A DNA stretch of 64,000 bases, taken from contig OX243825.1 in NCBI GenBank assembly GCA_945859605.1, positions 20,299,196 through 20,363,195 on the forward strand, written 5' to 3'. Both the position numbers and the translations under genes were made by a program. The notes under the pieces are model-generated. The model searched no databases and was not told the DNA's origin. It saw only the letters and a list, made by a program, of their open reading frames with translations. Origin of the DNA: Lumbricus rubellus. Its lineage: Eukaryota > Annelida > Clitellata > Crassiclitellata > Lumbricidae. Shown here one piece after another: positions 55,001 through 62,611 of this stretch (positions are counted from its first letter, which is position 1; every line of letters begins with the position of its first letter).

Positions 55001-58000
55001 TCTTAGGCAACATAAAGACAACCTATCGCAGGAAATATCACACGAAGTTACACAAAAATAAAGGCAGCCTATCACAGGAACTATCACATGAATTCATGAT
55101 CAAATAAAGAACAAACTATTGCAGGAAATATCACATGAAGTTATGTTAAGATAAAGAAATCTATCACAGAAAATATCACACGAAGTTACACTAAAATAAA
55201 GACAATCTATCACAGGAAATATAAAAAGAACTCATAATAAAATAAAGACAACCTATCGCAGAAAATATCAAAAGAATTCATAATAAAATAAAGACAACCT
55301 ATTGCAGGAAATATTACATGAAGTTATATTAAGATAAAGACAACCTACTGCAGGAAATATTACATGAAGTTGTACTAAAAGAGTAGGACAGGTAAATTGC
55401 ATTAGTTAAATCACAAATAACTACCTTTTGATCATAATAATAAAACAAAACGCCTTTAAAATCATATACCCGGTACAGAAAAAAATGCAAAAGTAACTCA
55501 AGATAAAGAATGCTTCAGCATCTTGTTTTACATGTCTTAGAATTTTTAAAGCCAACTAATGAAACAGATGAGAACCACTGATTTATTTGTAACAATAAGT
55601 TGATTAATTTTTTGAATGTGTCACAATGCAGACACATTATAAATAAAAAATATTCGATAGTTTTATTGTAACAGACAAAATAAAATACAATTCATTCCCT
55701 CAGTAAAGGCCAGGCTGCAGGTGACTTTAATGAGACATCAATAAAGCCATAAAATAAATTGTAAACCAAATGTAAAATGAATGACAGAGTGAAAAAATTC
55801 AACGCTACCTTGTTGTACAAACAAAATCATTTAAAATTCGCTCAAAACCTATTATTTTAGCTGTGGCTGGACTGGGAGCGCCTCTGGGTAGGCTTCTTCA
55901 AGAAGCGCTATATAAATTCACGAAATGAATGAATGAATGAATGAAAATTACACAGTTAAAGATAGCACAGCATAATATTTGCACAATCATTGCCATGAAA
56001 TTATACAAACAAATGACGACGACATGCCTTGTTCCATCGTTCAATGGCGGAACTTAGATCTCTCATGATGCGTTCCTTTGCCGCTGGAACGATCTCCGGA
56101 TGGTAGAAGATGGGACGACCGTTCTGACTCAGCGAACGCAACAGCCTCTGTTTCCCGTGCAAATGCCTTTCCCTCTCCTTCAATATAATCAGACATAATC
56201 AGTTCTAAAGACATTTTTACTACACCACAGCACATTCTTATCTTTCACAAAACTATAAGACCGTCTTATTCGGCCGGGGCTGGACTGGGAGCGCTCCTGA
56301 GTAGTTACTTTGAAGGGGCGCCATAATCATATTGCAGGAGAATAAAAATAAAAATAAATATTAACATCTATAGTCAGATCTGATATAATTCTGCACTGTT
56401 TGAGCGAGTAGATGCTCAGCAATTGAGTAAGTCAGTGGCAGCATTACCGTATGTCATAGTAGGTCATTTGACTATTCTACTTTACTCTTGACCTGCCGTA
56501 TGACCTGCCAAAAATTCTTTGCAATTTTTAATATCTGCTTTACACTGAATTTCTTCCATCTGCTGAAAAACTCCCGTGACCCTGACATGATCTGCTGAAA
56601 TTGTACTGCTGGCGCACCACTCAGGCAAGTAATAATAAGATAAGTAATTAGTTTATGCTCACGATATGAGAAATTTTACGCCACATAGTAAAATTTCTTA
56701 AGTTTTGACAAATGCATGCACATTTTTTCCTCAGTATTCTCTGAGTAGCTGAAAATGGATTTCTCTAACTTTTCACATCAGCTCTTCACAACCAGTTATA
56801 AAGGGAAAAAAATTGTATGCAACCTTGACTATGTCAAGCAGTTTCCACATCTGGTCTCGATCCGCTGCACTGATACGGTCGTTGAGCACGTTCTCTGTTT
56901 CGTTCAACCATGACGTAACATCGTCCAACTGTGACGTAAACCGATCAACAGACAGCAACAGGTCTTCCTCAGATCTACGAAACCAAACACAGAGGGAATA
57001 GGAAAAACCCACACATGCTTACACTTCCTACTGAATACTGAATAAGGCCAGGGCTTAAAGTGTGGCAGGACAGTCATGGACGGCGTCCTGGCGCTTATTT
57101 TCAAATCTCTATGCCATCCTGCCACTTATTTGGCAAGCACACCTGAAAATGTAAGGGGCGCCCTGGCACTTCTTTTGGAATGGTAAGGGGCGTCCTGGCC
57201 CTTTTTTTACACTTTTAGCACTGAATAAGGCATATGCCACGATGTGTCTACACAATTACACATGCACAGCTCACTTGTCATAGTGGTCATTTCTAGGTAA
57301 GAATAGATCCAGAACATAATTATTTACCTACATAATCATTTGATCATCTTGAAGCAAACTTATGCATACAACTGTGATTTGATATAATATTGTCTGCTTT
57401 ATAAACTAGACACTAGTGTTAAAAAAACATACGCCCCTATTTTGTTTGTTTGTATGTGCACTTGTTTTAGCGCCCCTTCAAGCTCTCTCTATTTAGAGGC
57501 GCTCCCGAATGCAACACGGACACTGCATCGGAGTTTCATGCTTAAGCGCTGAGCAATTGCAAGTGAAGGACTTGCCCAAGGTCCTTACGCGACGACTTGA
57601 GGGTGGATTCGAACCTCGAACCTTGGGGCCGAAAGGCAACGATGCCACCACTACACCACCGTGCCCCTGCATCTCATCTTCTGTGACTGTCTACCTTTTC
57701 CTATCTGCAGTCTCCTTCTGAAGAGCAAAGAGTCTCGCACGCAGATCTCTCAGAGTCTCGTCAACGCGTGATCTTTCTTCGTCCGATGCCATGCTCAACG
57801 CGTCTTCTTTCGAGTTCTCAGCAGACTCCATCGAAGACTGGATTGCGTCCAATGCATCTTCAATTGTCTGCAGGAAACAATACAGATGCAGCAGCCATCA
57901 ATTCAGTGCAAATTTTTATTGACCCAACACATCATATGTAATATTCCAACCCTTTATACTAATAATAATGATGATGATAATAATAATAAAAAGTTCAATG

Positions 58001-61000
58001 CTGTTGCATTTCAAGGTACATTTGCACAATTGACTTAAGAGGGTGACCATTAACTCAAGAACAACAAAGCTCCCGACTCCCACACGGCCAAACATAACAG
58101 TTTTTAAGTGCTTATAGAATGTGTCAGAGAGTGATCTAGGGCAGTGGTTCTCAACCTTTTCAGACTCACGGACCCCTTTTTAATTTTGTGTCCCGGTCAC
58201 GGACCCCCAATAAAATTCGGTGCCTTTTGGCGCATTATCGCGACTGTGCGCCTCTATTATCCTATGTAATAATAGGCCTATATGTGTGTTATAATATAGC
58301 CTATATGCCCATGCAATCCTGTACTAGGCCTACAAATTTATATAATAAGATTAGGGCCTATATGATATTTATTTTTTTAAACCTGTAGCCTATTTTGTTG
58401 TATTGTAAGCTTGAGGCACATGTATTCGAGCACAGTTTACATTTTTCTCTAAGAAACTCTCTCAAAAGAATCCCGAAATCTATTCTAGAGAGTCTGTTAC
58501 AAACTTTTCCCCGTTGATATAGCCAGTGAAATTCGCCTGGCCTACATGTATATGTCATTAACTGTGCACGATTTCCCCGAACCTAATGTAACAAAAAGAC
58601 GAGAGTTTAGTGGTCGTGCCTTGGTGAAATTAGCCTAACCATTTTTATTCCCTGATCAAAAATAGATTCAGTCTGCACTCTATATAGCTATTAAAACAGA
58701 CCAACCTATCTAAAACAGATGAATTTGTAATTTATCAGCGTGTTATAGCCTAAGTTTCATATCGTCATTGAAAAGAGGAAAAATTGACAAAAATTTATCT
58801 GTTTCTATGTTTTTAACTAAGAAATGTATAATTTTCAGGACTTGCTCGCGGACCCCCTGGCAGATCGCCACGGACCCCCAGGGGTCCGCGGACCCCCGGT
58901 TGAGAACCGCTGATCTAGGGAACAGGTGCAGCTCAAGTGGGAGCGCATTCTTAATCACCTTAAACTCATCTTCAATCTTAATCACCTTAAACTCATCTTC
59001 AATCTTAATCACCTTAAACTCATCTTCATTCTTAATCACCTTAAACTCATCTTCATTCTTAATCACCTTAAACTCATCTTCAATCTTAATCACCTCAAAC
59101 TCATCTTCAATCTTAATCACCTTAAACTCATCTTCAATCTTAATCACCTTAAACTCATCTTCATTCTTAATCACCTTAAACTCATCTTCATTCTTAATCA
59201 CCTTAAACTCATCTTCAATCTTAATCACCTTAAACTCATCTTCAATCTTAATCACCTTAAACTCATCTTCAATCTTAATCACCTTAAACTCATCTTCAAT
59301 CTTAATCACCTTAAACTCATCTTCCTGAGGAGTGGAAAGATCCGGTTGACAATCTGGAATGATGGGAGTCTTCAACTCCAGCTCAAGGTCACTGAGCATG
59401 CCCGTTAAGCTCTGGAGGTCACGAATGTACTGAGAAGTTTCCGAAACGAACACAATCTTTCTGACGGACAGTCTGCGCAGTGACACATGTGACGAGAAGT
59501 TCGCTGTCTTCAGATACAGGTTGACCTGTCGCAAGAGACAGCTGAAGTGACAGTTCAACAGGTTCAACAGTTCGAAGGCTTTCATTCGTGCGTGCGGTGA
59601 TTGTAGTTGGTTCATTTTCTTTGTTAAGTTGTCAAAACCTGATTTCTTTTTCATCAGCTCTTCGTCCAGACTCTACAAAGCAGAGAACAGTCATATCACG
59701 GAAGTAAACAATTAATATATTTTAAAAGGAAACAATCAATATTATGGAAGTAAAACAATAAAAATTATGGAAGTAAACAATCAATCACATAGCACTTTCC
59801 AAGATCTTCTGATCGCAGTGTCAATCAATCAATCAATTAATCAATCAACCAACCAATCAATGAACCAACCAATCAATCAACCAGAATTTATATAGCACCC
59901 CTTCAAGATCGCTACTCAGAGGTACTCCTGGTCCAAGTCAAGCAAAAAAGGCAGCCTTCAACAATTGGTTAAACAGTTTCGAGAGGTGTCGCCTAGTCAC
60001 GGGAAACCATTCCAGGCTGTTGGGCCAACCACAGAATGAACGGCTCTGCATTGCCGCATTTTAGATACAAGGTCTTGCTCCTAGTTGCTAAGTCCCTCCA
60101 GGGCTTAGCGCCTAATTACCTATGCGACTTAATGTGCAAGCCTCAAGATCTTCTCGCACTCTTTATTTTGCTGACCGCCTTGATCTATTTGTACCTAGAT
60201 CACGAACCTCATTAACCCAGCATCGGGTTTTTGCTATTGTTGGTCCTGTAATTTGGAATCACCTTCCTTCTGGAATTCGTGGCAGGATTCTGGTAGGAAA
60301 TTCACCTGCATCTTTTCAGTGTCTGAAGACTTTTTTTCATGGACCTGTCACGCTGAGAGCGCTTCTGAATAGCTCTGCTGCGAGAAGCGCTTTACAAATG
60401 TTTTATTTGATTAGATTAGAGTGGGCGAAAGGGACCATTAAGTCACCGCGATCAATGTGTAACCATCCTACCTTGATCTGATCCTCATTGCCGGAAGCCT
60501 CAACCAACTTCTGTTCAACTCCATTCAGCCAGTGATCCATCTCCTCAGCTGCAACACGAAACTCCGCAAAGTCGGCCATGTTGAGAATAATTGCGAGACG
60601 TTGACGCTCGGATTCGTTCATCACTTTCTTCCACGTAACCTGAAATAGACAGCGAGCGCTAAACATCATGGCATTGTACTTCACTAAAAGGGAATCTAAG
60701 GTCTAATCTAAGATTCCAATTCTGTTAATACAAGACATGAATATGAAATCATCCTTAACAAAACATGCCTGCCGATCCCTTCACTCCTCCGCACAGGACG
60801 AACTTCTTGTATCCTATGCGCGTACTACTACCAGGTAGCAACATGCTTTCTCTGTTGCTGACTCTGTGGTCTGGAATGGACGGCCCCCATACCTGCACCT
60901 GCTGTCAAGGGTCCCCCCTCTGATACCGTCCTGTTGCTGTTTAACGAGACTGATATTTCAAAGATATGATTAATGTCGCCCTCCTCCTTTATCGAAACTT

Positions 61001-61752
61001 GGGACTGGCACAGACAGAGTGCAACCAGTGGCGGACCTCTTCCCCCTCCTTCTGACACGTTCTATCAGAATCTTAAAACTGTCCTCTTTAGTTGAGGTTG
61101 GTGTCGGGAGCGCTCCTGAATAGTAACCTTGAAGGGGTGCTATAGATGTAAATCCTCGTAATGATTGAATGCTGCAAACAACCTTGGACCTCCACTGGAC
61201 ATCGATCTCTGAGCAATGTCTACAACTCCGATTTGATGCAGCTCTCAGGGCTTAAAGTGTGGTAGGACGGTCATGGACGGCGTCCTGGCACTTATTTTCA
61301 AATCTCTATGCTGTCCTGCCACTTATTTGGCCAGCACACCTGAAAATGTAAGGGGCGTCCTGGCACTTCTTTTGGAAAGGTATTGAAGGGGCGTCCAGGC
61401 ACTTATTTTGTTACACTTTTAGCACTGGCATATGTGCACATAACTTTAGAGTAGCACTTCAAAACTCTGGAGACAATGACCACAAATGTGACTCAACCAA
61501 AGATTAAATTAACTCTTGGAAACCTAATCATGAAACCACCTATCCGGTAAGATTAAATAATTTTTAAAAATTGCAGTTCAAGTAATATCTGGGACTATAA
61601 AATAAATAATAATAAAATACCTGGAGATCCTCTTTTTGAACTGTGTCATCAACATCAGATTCAGAAGCAATTGAAGAAGGCGCCGCAAAGCCATCATCAT
61701 TTAAAACGTCTTCTATTCTCGAACGTAGCAACTCCTCATTTTCTCTAAGTTC
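45913..61752 (-). CDS. Giant spectrin-repeat protein (nesprin/dystonin-like), internal 13 exons
   Basis: Minus-strand exons: 61752-61621, 60639-60472, 59672-59310, 57867-57695, 56974-56824, 56177-56028, 55022-54846, 54248-54032, 53753-53530, 52735-52627, about 50752-50677, 47943-47729, 46067-45913. Phases agree at every junction except the weak exon near 50.7 kb. The product is alpha-helical, with conserved Trp at spectrin-like positions ([46 protein letters not shown]) and leucine heptads. There is no start, stop, calponin-homology or KASH segment, so both ends lie outside the recognised exons. Such proteins are cytoskeletal linkers (nuclear envelope or cortex); which family member this is cannot be decided. 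Introns hold SINEs, LINE tails, hAT elements and minisatellites. Confidence 0.8.
46190..46412 (+). mobile_element. tRNA-derived SINE family A
   Basis: Head GGGGCGCAGTGATGTAGTGG and GGTTCGAATCCACCTCGC; body GGACCTTGGGCAAGTTCTTC; tail TTGAAGGGGCGCTATAACAAGTG followed by (CAAA)n. Confidence 0.88.
46745..47150. repeat. Purine-rich GGAT/GAGG low-complexity DNA
   Basis: Degenerate GGATGGA and GGGAGGGA words over about 400 bp. The frames on both strands are low-complexity artefacts. Confidence 0.85.
47265..47432 (+). mobile_element. SINE family D, 3' half
   Basis: ATCGCAGGCTGTCTGTTCTG, CTATAACCGGTTGCGGTCTG and AACGGATTGTTTTAATAAAG match 36,001-36,268. The 31-bp array follows immediately. Confidence 0.75.
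47432..47728. repeat. 31-bp minisatellite containing the donor of exon l
   Basis: About 9 units, 31-bp period (47,467; 47,498; 47,529). Each unit has GGTACTGACC, on the minus strand GGTCAGTACC, the intronic 5' splice site of exon l. The array starts directly at that exon's edge. Confidence 0.9.
47729..47943 (-). CDS. Spectrin-gene exon l
   Basis: 215 nt, phase 1 in and 0 out, acceptor CTATTTGCAG|, donor AACAAG|GTCAGT. Reads [20 protein letters not shown] then [20 protein letters not shown]. The donor's downstream bases are the repeat unit of the adjoining 31-bp array. Confidence 0.87.
47998..48212 (+). mobile_element. tRNA-derived SINE family B
   Basis: Head GGGGTTGCAGTGGCGTAGTG and GGTTTGAATCTACCTCGAG; body GGAAGGCAATGGAAAACCAC and CTCACTCAAGG; end TGGCCGGGTACGCTAGTAAA. 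Inserted beside spectrin exon l, within the intron. Confidence 0.78.
48460..48737. mobile_element. CAGGGGCGGATCC-family element (copy 3)
   Basis: Starts CAAGGGCGGATCCAGG and ends GTATCCGCCCTTG, flanked by CACACACA on both sides. The interior has TTTGGCCCCCCTATTAAG and GACTAAAAAAAAAAAGGTCA. Confidence 0.82.
49440..50605. repeat. 53-bp minisatellite (~21 units) in a spectrin-gene intron
   Basis: Unit AAACTGTCCACAAGGTAACA, then GT.TATCCAATTCTCAATAT, then TTCTCAAACTTCA; period 53 (for example 50,191 to 50,244). Blocks of several units are duplicated as a group (49,601-49,750 resembles 49,961-50,110). No coding sense. Confidence 0.95.
50677..50752 (-). CDS. Spectrin-gene exon k (5' boundary uncertain)
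   Basis: Donor CAGCAAG|GTATGT at 50677 joins exon l in phase 1 ([15 protein letters not shown]). Going upstream the frame reads [20 protein letters not shown]. The acceptor CGCTTGAG| (start 50752) is in phase 0 and does not match exon j (phase 1 out). AGAG| with start 50715 does match and gives [16 protein letters not shown], but has a poor pyrimidine tract. An unseen exon in between is also possible. Confidence 0.55.
52095..52340 (-). mobile_element. LINE 3'-end fragment, minus strand
   Basis: Plus-strand ATTTATAAAGCGCCTCTACT...CAGAGGTGCTCCCAGTG is the reverse complement of the LINE 3' hairpin tail. Upstream minus-strand sequence retains weak C-terminal LINE similarity. Confidence 0.6.
52627..52735 (-). 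CDS. Spectrin-gene exon j
   Basis: 109 nt, phase 0 in and 1 out, acceptor TAATTTCAG|, donor AACAG|GTCTTG. Reads [20 protein letters not shown] then [16 protein letters not shown], coiled coil. Confidence 0.84.
53040..53265 (+). mobile_element. tRNA-derived SINE family A with (ACAT)n tail
   Basis: GAGCGTTGTGGTGTGGTTAT, GGTGCGGATTCAAATCCACC, TTGAAGGGGCGCTATAACAA and an ACATACATACAT tail. Confidence 0.83.
53530..53753 (-). CDS. Spectrin-gene exon i
   Basis: 224 nt, phase 1 in and 0 out, acceptor CTTTTGCAG|, donor GGAAAA|GTAAGA. Reads [20 protein letters not shown] then [20 protein letters not shown]. Confidence 0.86.
54032..54248 (-). CDS. Spectrin-gene exon h
   Basis: 217 nt, phase 0 in and 1 out, acceptor TTCCTTAG|, donor GAGAAG|GTTTGG. 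Reads [20 protein letters not shown] then [19 protein letters not shown]. Confidence 0.87.
54395..54612 (-). mobile_element. tRNA-derived SINE family A, minus strand
   Basis: The reverse complement gives GTGAGGCGCGGTGGTGTAGT, GGTTCGAATCCACCTCAGG and CCTTGAGCAAGTCCTTCACT. Located in a spectrin intron. Confidence 0.87.
54846..55022 (-). CDS. Spectrin-gene exon g
   Basis: 177 nt, phase 0-0, acceptor CCTGCGATAG|GTTGTC, donor GTTAAG|GTAACA. Reads [20 protein letters not shown] then [20 protein letters not shown]. The acceptor and the first 11 exon bases are repeated in the 46-bp array upstream. Confidence 0.85.
55012..55385. repeat. 46-bp minisatellite containing the acceptor of exon g
   Basis: About 8 units with starts near 55,012, 55,058 and 55,104 and onward. 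Each holds ATAAAGACAACCTATCGCAG or a variant, which on the minus strand is the exon g acceptor plus the first exon bases (GCGATAG|GTTGTCTTTAT). Units diverge by a few bases. Confidence 0.88.
55845..55948 (+). mobile_element. LINE 3' tail with (AATG)n
   Basis: GGCTGGACTGGGAGCGCCTC, CTTCAAGAAGCGCTATATAA and ATGAATGAATGA. Confidence 0.75.
56028..56177 (-). CDS. Spectrin-gene exon f (possible GC donor)
   Basis: 150 nt, phase 0-0. Reads [20 protein letters not shown] and [11 protein letters not shown]. The phase-correct donor is AACAAG|GCATGT, a GC-AG type. The nearest GT (4 nt downstream) would break the frame with the next exon. The acceptor ATATTGAAG| is pyrimidine-poor. Confidence 0.75.
56255..56352 (+). 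mobile_element. LINE 3' tail with (AAATA)n
   Basis: AAGACCGTCTTATTCGGCCG, GGGAGCGCTCCTGAGTAG, TTGAAGGGGCGCCATAATCA, then A-rich tail. Confidence 0.75.
56824..56974 (-). CDS. Spectrin-gene exon e
   Basis: 151 nt, phase 2 in, phase 0 out, acceptor TTTCGTAG|, donor GTCAAG|GTTGCA. Reads [41 protein letters not shown]; a clear spectrin helix with Trp. Confidence 0.87.
57049..57223. mobile_element. CAGGGCTTAA hAT-type MITE (copy B)
   Basis: 175 bp, CAGGGCTTAAAGTGTGG to CACTTTTAGCACTG, with perfect 8-bp target duplications AATAAGGC (57,041-57,048 and 57,224-57,231). Confidence 0.92.
57446..57668 (-). mobile_element. tRNA-derived SINE family A, minus strand
   Basis: The reverse complement gives GGGGCACGGTGGTGTAGTGG, GGTTCGAATCCACCCTCAAG, CCTTGGGCAAGTCCTTCACT and the GAAGGGGCGCTAAAACAAGTG tail. 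Ends about 27 bp from spectrin exon d. Confidence 0.88.
57695..57867 (-). CDS. Spectrin-gene exon d
   Basis: 173 nt, phase 0 in and 2 out, acceptor TTTCCTGCAG|, donor AAAAG|GTAGAC. Reads [20 protein letters not shown] then [19 protein letters not shown]. Confidence 0.85.
58142..58912. mobile_element. hAT-type element CAGTGGTTCTCAACC, 771 bp
   Basis: Terminal inverted repeats CAGTGGTTCTCAACC and GGTTGAGAACCGCTG. Perfect 8-bp target duplications ATCTAGGG at 58,134-58,141 and 58,913-58,920. Subterminal GGACCCC(C) blocks. No transposase frame. This terminus sequence is widespread among animal hAT (Charlie-like) elements. Confidence 0.95.
58948..59328 (-). repeat. 27-bp in-frame minisatellite (14 units) spanning an exon end
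   Basis: Fourteen 27-bp units that on the minus strand read ([10 protein letters not shown]). Third-position and Asn/Ile changes alternate in a pattern showing block duplication; one unit has Glu for Lys (FEVI). Each unit contains TTTAAG|GTGATT, a usable 5' splice site. To its left the open frame runs into the hAT element. Confidence 0.92.
59310..59672 (-). CDS. Spectrin-gene exon c, ending in the first unit of a 27-bp repeat
   Basis: Acceptor CTTTGTAG|AGTCTGGAC. Reads [20 protein letters not shown] and a long helix. The first candidate donor is TTTAAG|GTGATT at 59310, inside the first EDEFKVIKI unit; the same donor recurs in each of the 14 units, so the true 3' boundary may be further left. 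Use of the first donor gives 121 codons, phase 0-0. Confidence 0.68.
59880..60062 (-). mobile_element. LINE 3'-end fragment, minus strand
   Basis: AATTTATATAGCACCCCTTC...CTACTCAGAGGTACTCC is the reverse complement of the LINE terminal hairpin, followed by a degraded C-terminal frame. Confidence 0.65.
60063..60420 (+). pseudogene. LINE 3'-end fragment, plus strand
   Basis: Reads [18 protein letters not shown] in one frame, then [20 protein letters not shown] and [17 protein letters not shown] in the next, so there is a frameshift near 60,130. The tail is GAGCGCTTCTGAATAG...GAAGCGCTTTACAAATG. It abuts the opposite-strand LINE tail head to head. Confidence 0.78.
60472..60639 (-). CDS. Spectrin-gene exon b
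   Basis: 168 nt, phase 0-0, acceptor CTATTTCAG|, donor ATCAAG|GTAGGA. Reads [20 protein letters not shown] then [14 protein letters not shown], two helices with the spectrin-type Trp. Confidence 0.85.
60770..61155 (+). pseudogene. Degenerate LINE 3'-end fragment
   Basis: Broken plus frames followed by AAAACTGTCCTCTTTAGTTG, GGGAGCGCTCCTGAATAG and CTTGAAGGGGTGCTATAGAT; same 3' architecture as the other LINE tails. Confidence 0.65.
61246..61427. mobile_element. CAGGGCTTAA hAT-type MITE (copy C)
   Basis: 182 bp, CAGGGCTTAAAGTGTGG to CACTTTTAGCACTG. Nearly the same interior as copy B. The target duplication is not clear. Confidence 0.85.
61621..61752 (-). CDS. Spectrin-gene exon a
   Basis: 132 nt, phase 0-0, acceptor TTTTTGATAG|, donor CTCCAG|GTATTT. 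Reads [20 protein letters not shown] followed by an acidic Ser-rich linker. The upstream exon is not in the window or was not recognised. Confidence 0.72.
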
Positions 61753-62036
61753 CTATCAAAAAGAGACATCGATTCCTTCACACAAATAAAATACAAAGCC
61801 AATGGTAGTAAGGCTCAGCATGGCACCTTTGCTTTTGTGGGTTCTCCATCTTCAAATGACTGTTCCATTTCCTTGCTCTAAAATTTTTTGTCATGCTCTC
61901 TCCCTCACCTGCACACAATTTGAAATCTTTTTTCCCTCCTTTGAAGATATATCGTGTTAAGATCACCTCTGAATAGCTTATGCGGTAAGAGAAGATTTAC
62001 AAATTTCTATTACAAAACAATACAACACAAGAGTAC

Positions 62037-62250
62037 TTAATGGTTAACACGCTGGCCAAAAGTGCGAGAGGTAGCAGGTTCAAGCCCCCGTTGGGCGGAA
62101 TTGATTTGTAGGCTGCTATTAGCGCCATGTAAATGCAAAGCTGTCTGCTCAGTTGGTAGTTAAGTTTAATTAAGATTACTGCATAACTTGTAAATGTAAA
62201 GCGCAGTGCGTCTTGCAGGCGTTTCAATAAAGAAAAGATTATTACACTGG
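62037..62250 (+). mobile_element. tRNA-derived SINE family D (near-full copy)
   Basis: GGTTAACACGCTGGCCAAAA and GGTTCAAGCCCCCGTTGGG form the tRNA-like head; AGCTGTCTGCTCAGTTGGTA and GGCGTTTCAATAAAGAAAAG match the family D body. Confidence 0.8.
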
Positions 62251-62254
62251 ACAA

Positions 62255-62610
62255 CAAATTTTAACTTTTTTTCTGTATCCTAAACAAATTTGACTGCTTT
62301 CTATAGAATTTGACGTGCTGAACACGATGGTGTTCTCAGAATTTTTGTAGCACGTAAGGTTTTTGAGAAAAACGGCATGCAAGATGTTAACTGAAATGCT
62401 TGTTTATTGCATAGGGGCCTACATTTTCAATATAGGCTTACTATAATAACATTGTGTTTCCTCTTAAATTTCAGGTGGAACTAATAGATTGCAACATGCT
62501 GAACACAAATATGTATTTGGAATGTCTGTAGCACGTAGGATTTGTCATAAACAAGTGATTATGCATTTAGCATAGTTACATATAATAACGGCACACACTA
62601 TGATGGCAAT
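62255..62610. repeat. Duplicated ~200-bp block next to the transposon-type ORF
   Basis: GTGCTGAACACGATGGTGTT...TTTTGTAGCACGTAAGG recurs as ATGCTGAACACAAATATGTA...TCTGTAGCACGTAGGA. The two diverged direct copies form the 3' flank of the ORF and are probably its non-coding terminal region. Confidence 0.55.
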
Positions 62611-62611
62611 G

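Noticed and set aside
58768..59408. Plus-strand repeat ORFs (ILITLNSSS and HLKLIFNLN units)
   Set aside because: Antisense readings of the 27-bp array; the minus frame continues a spectrin exon and is preferred.
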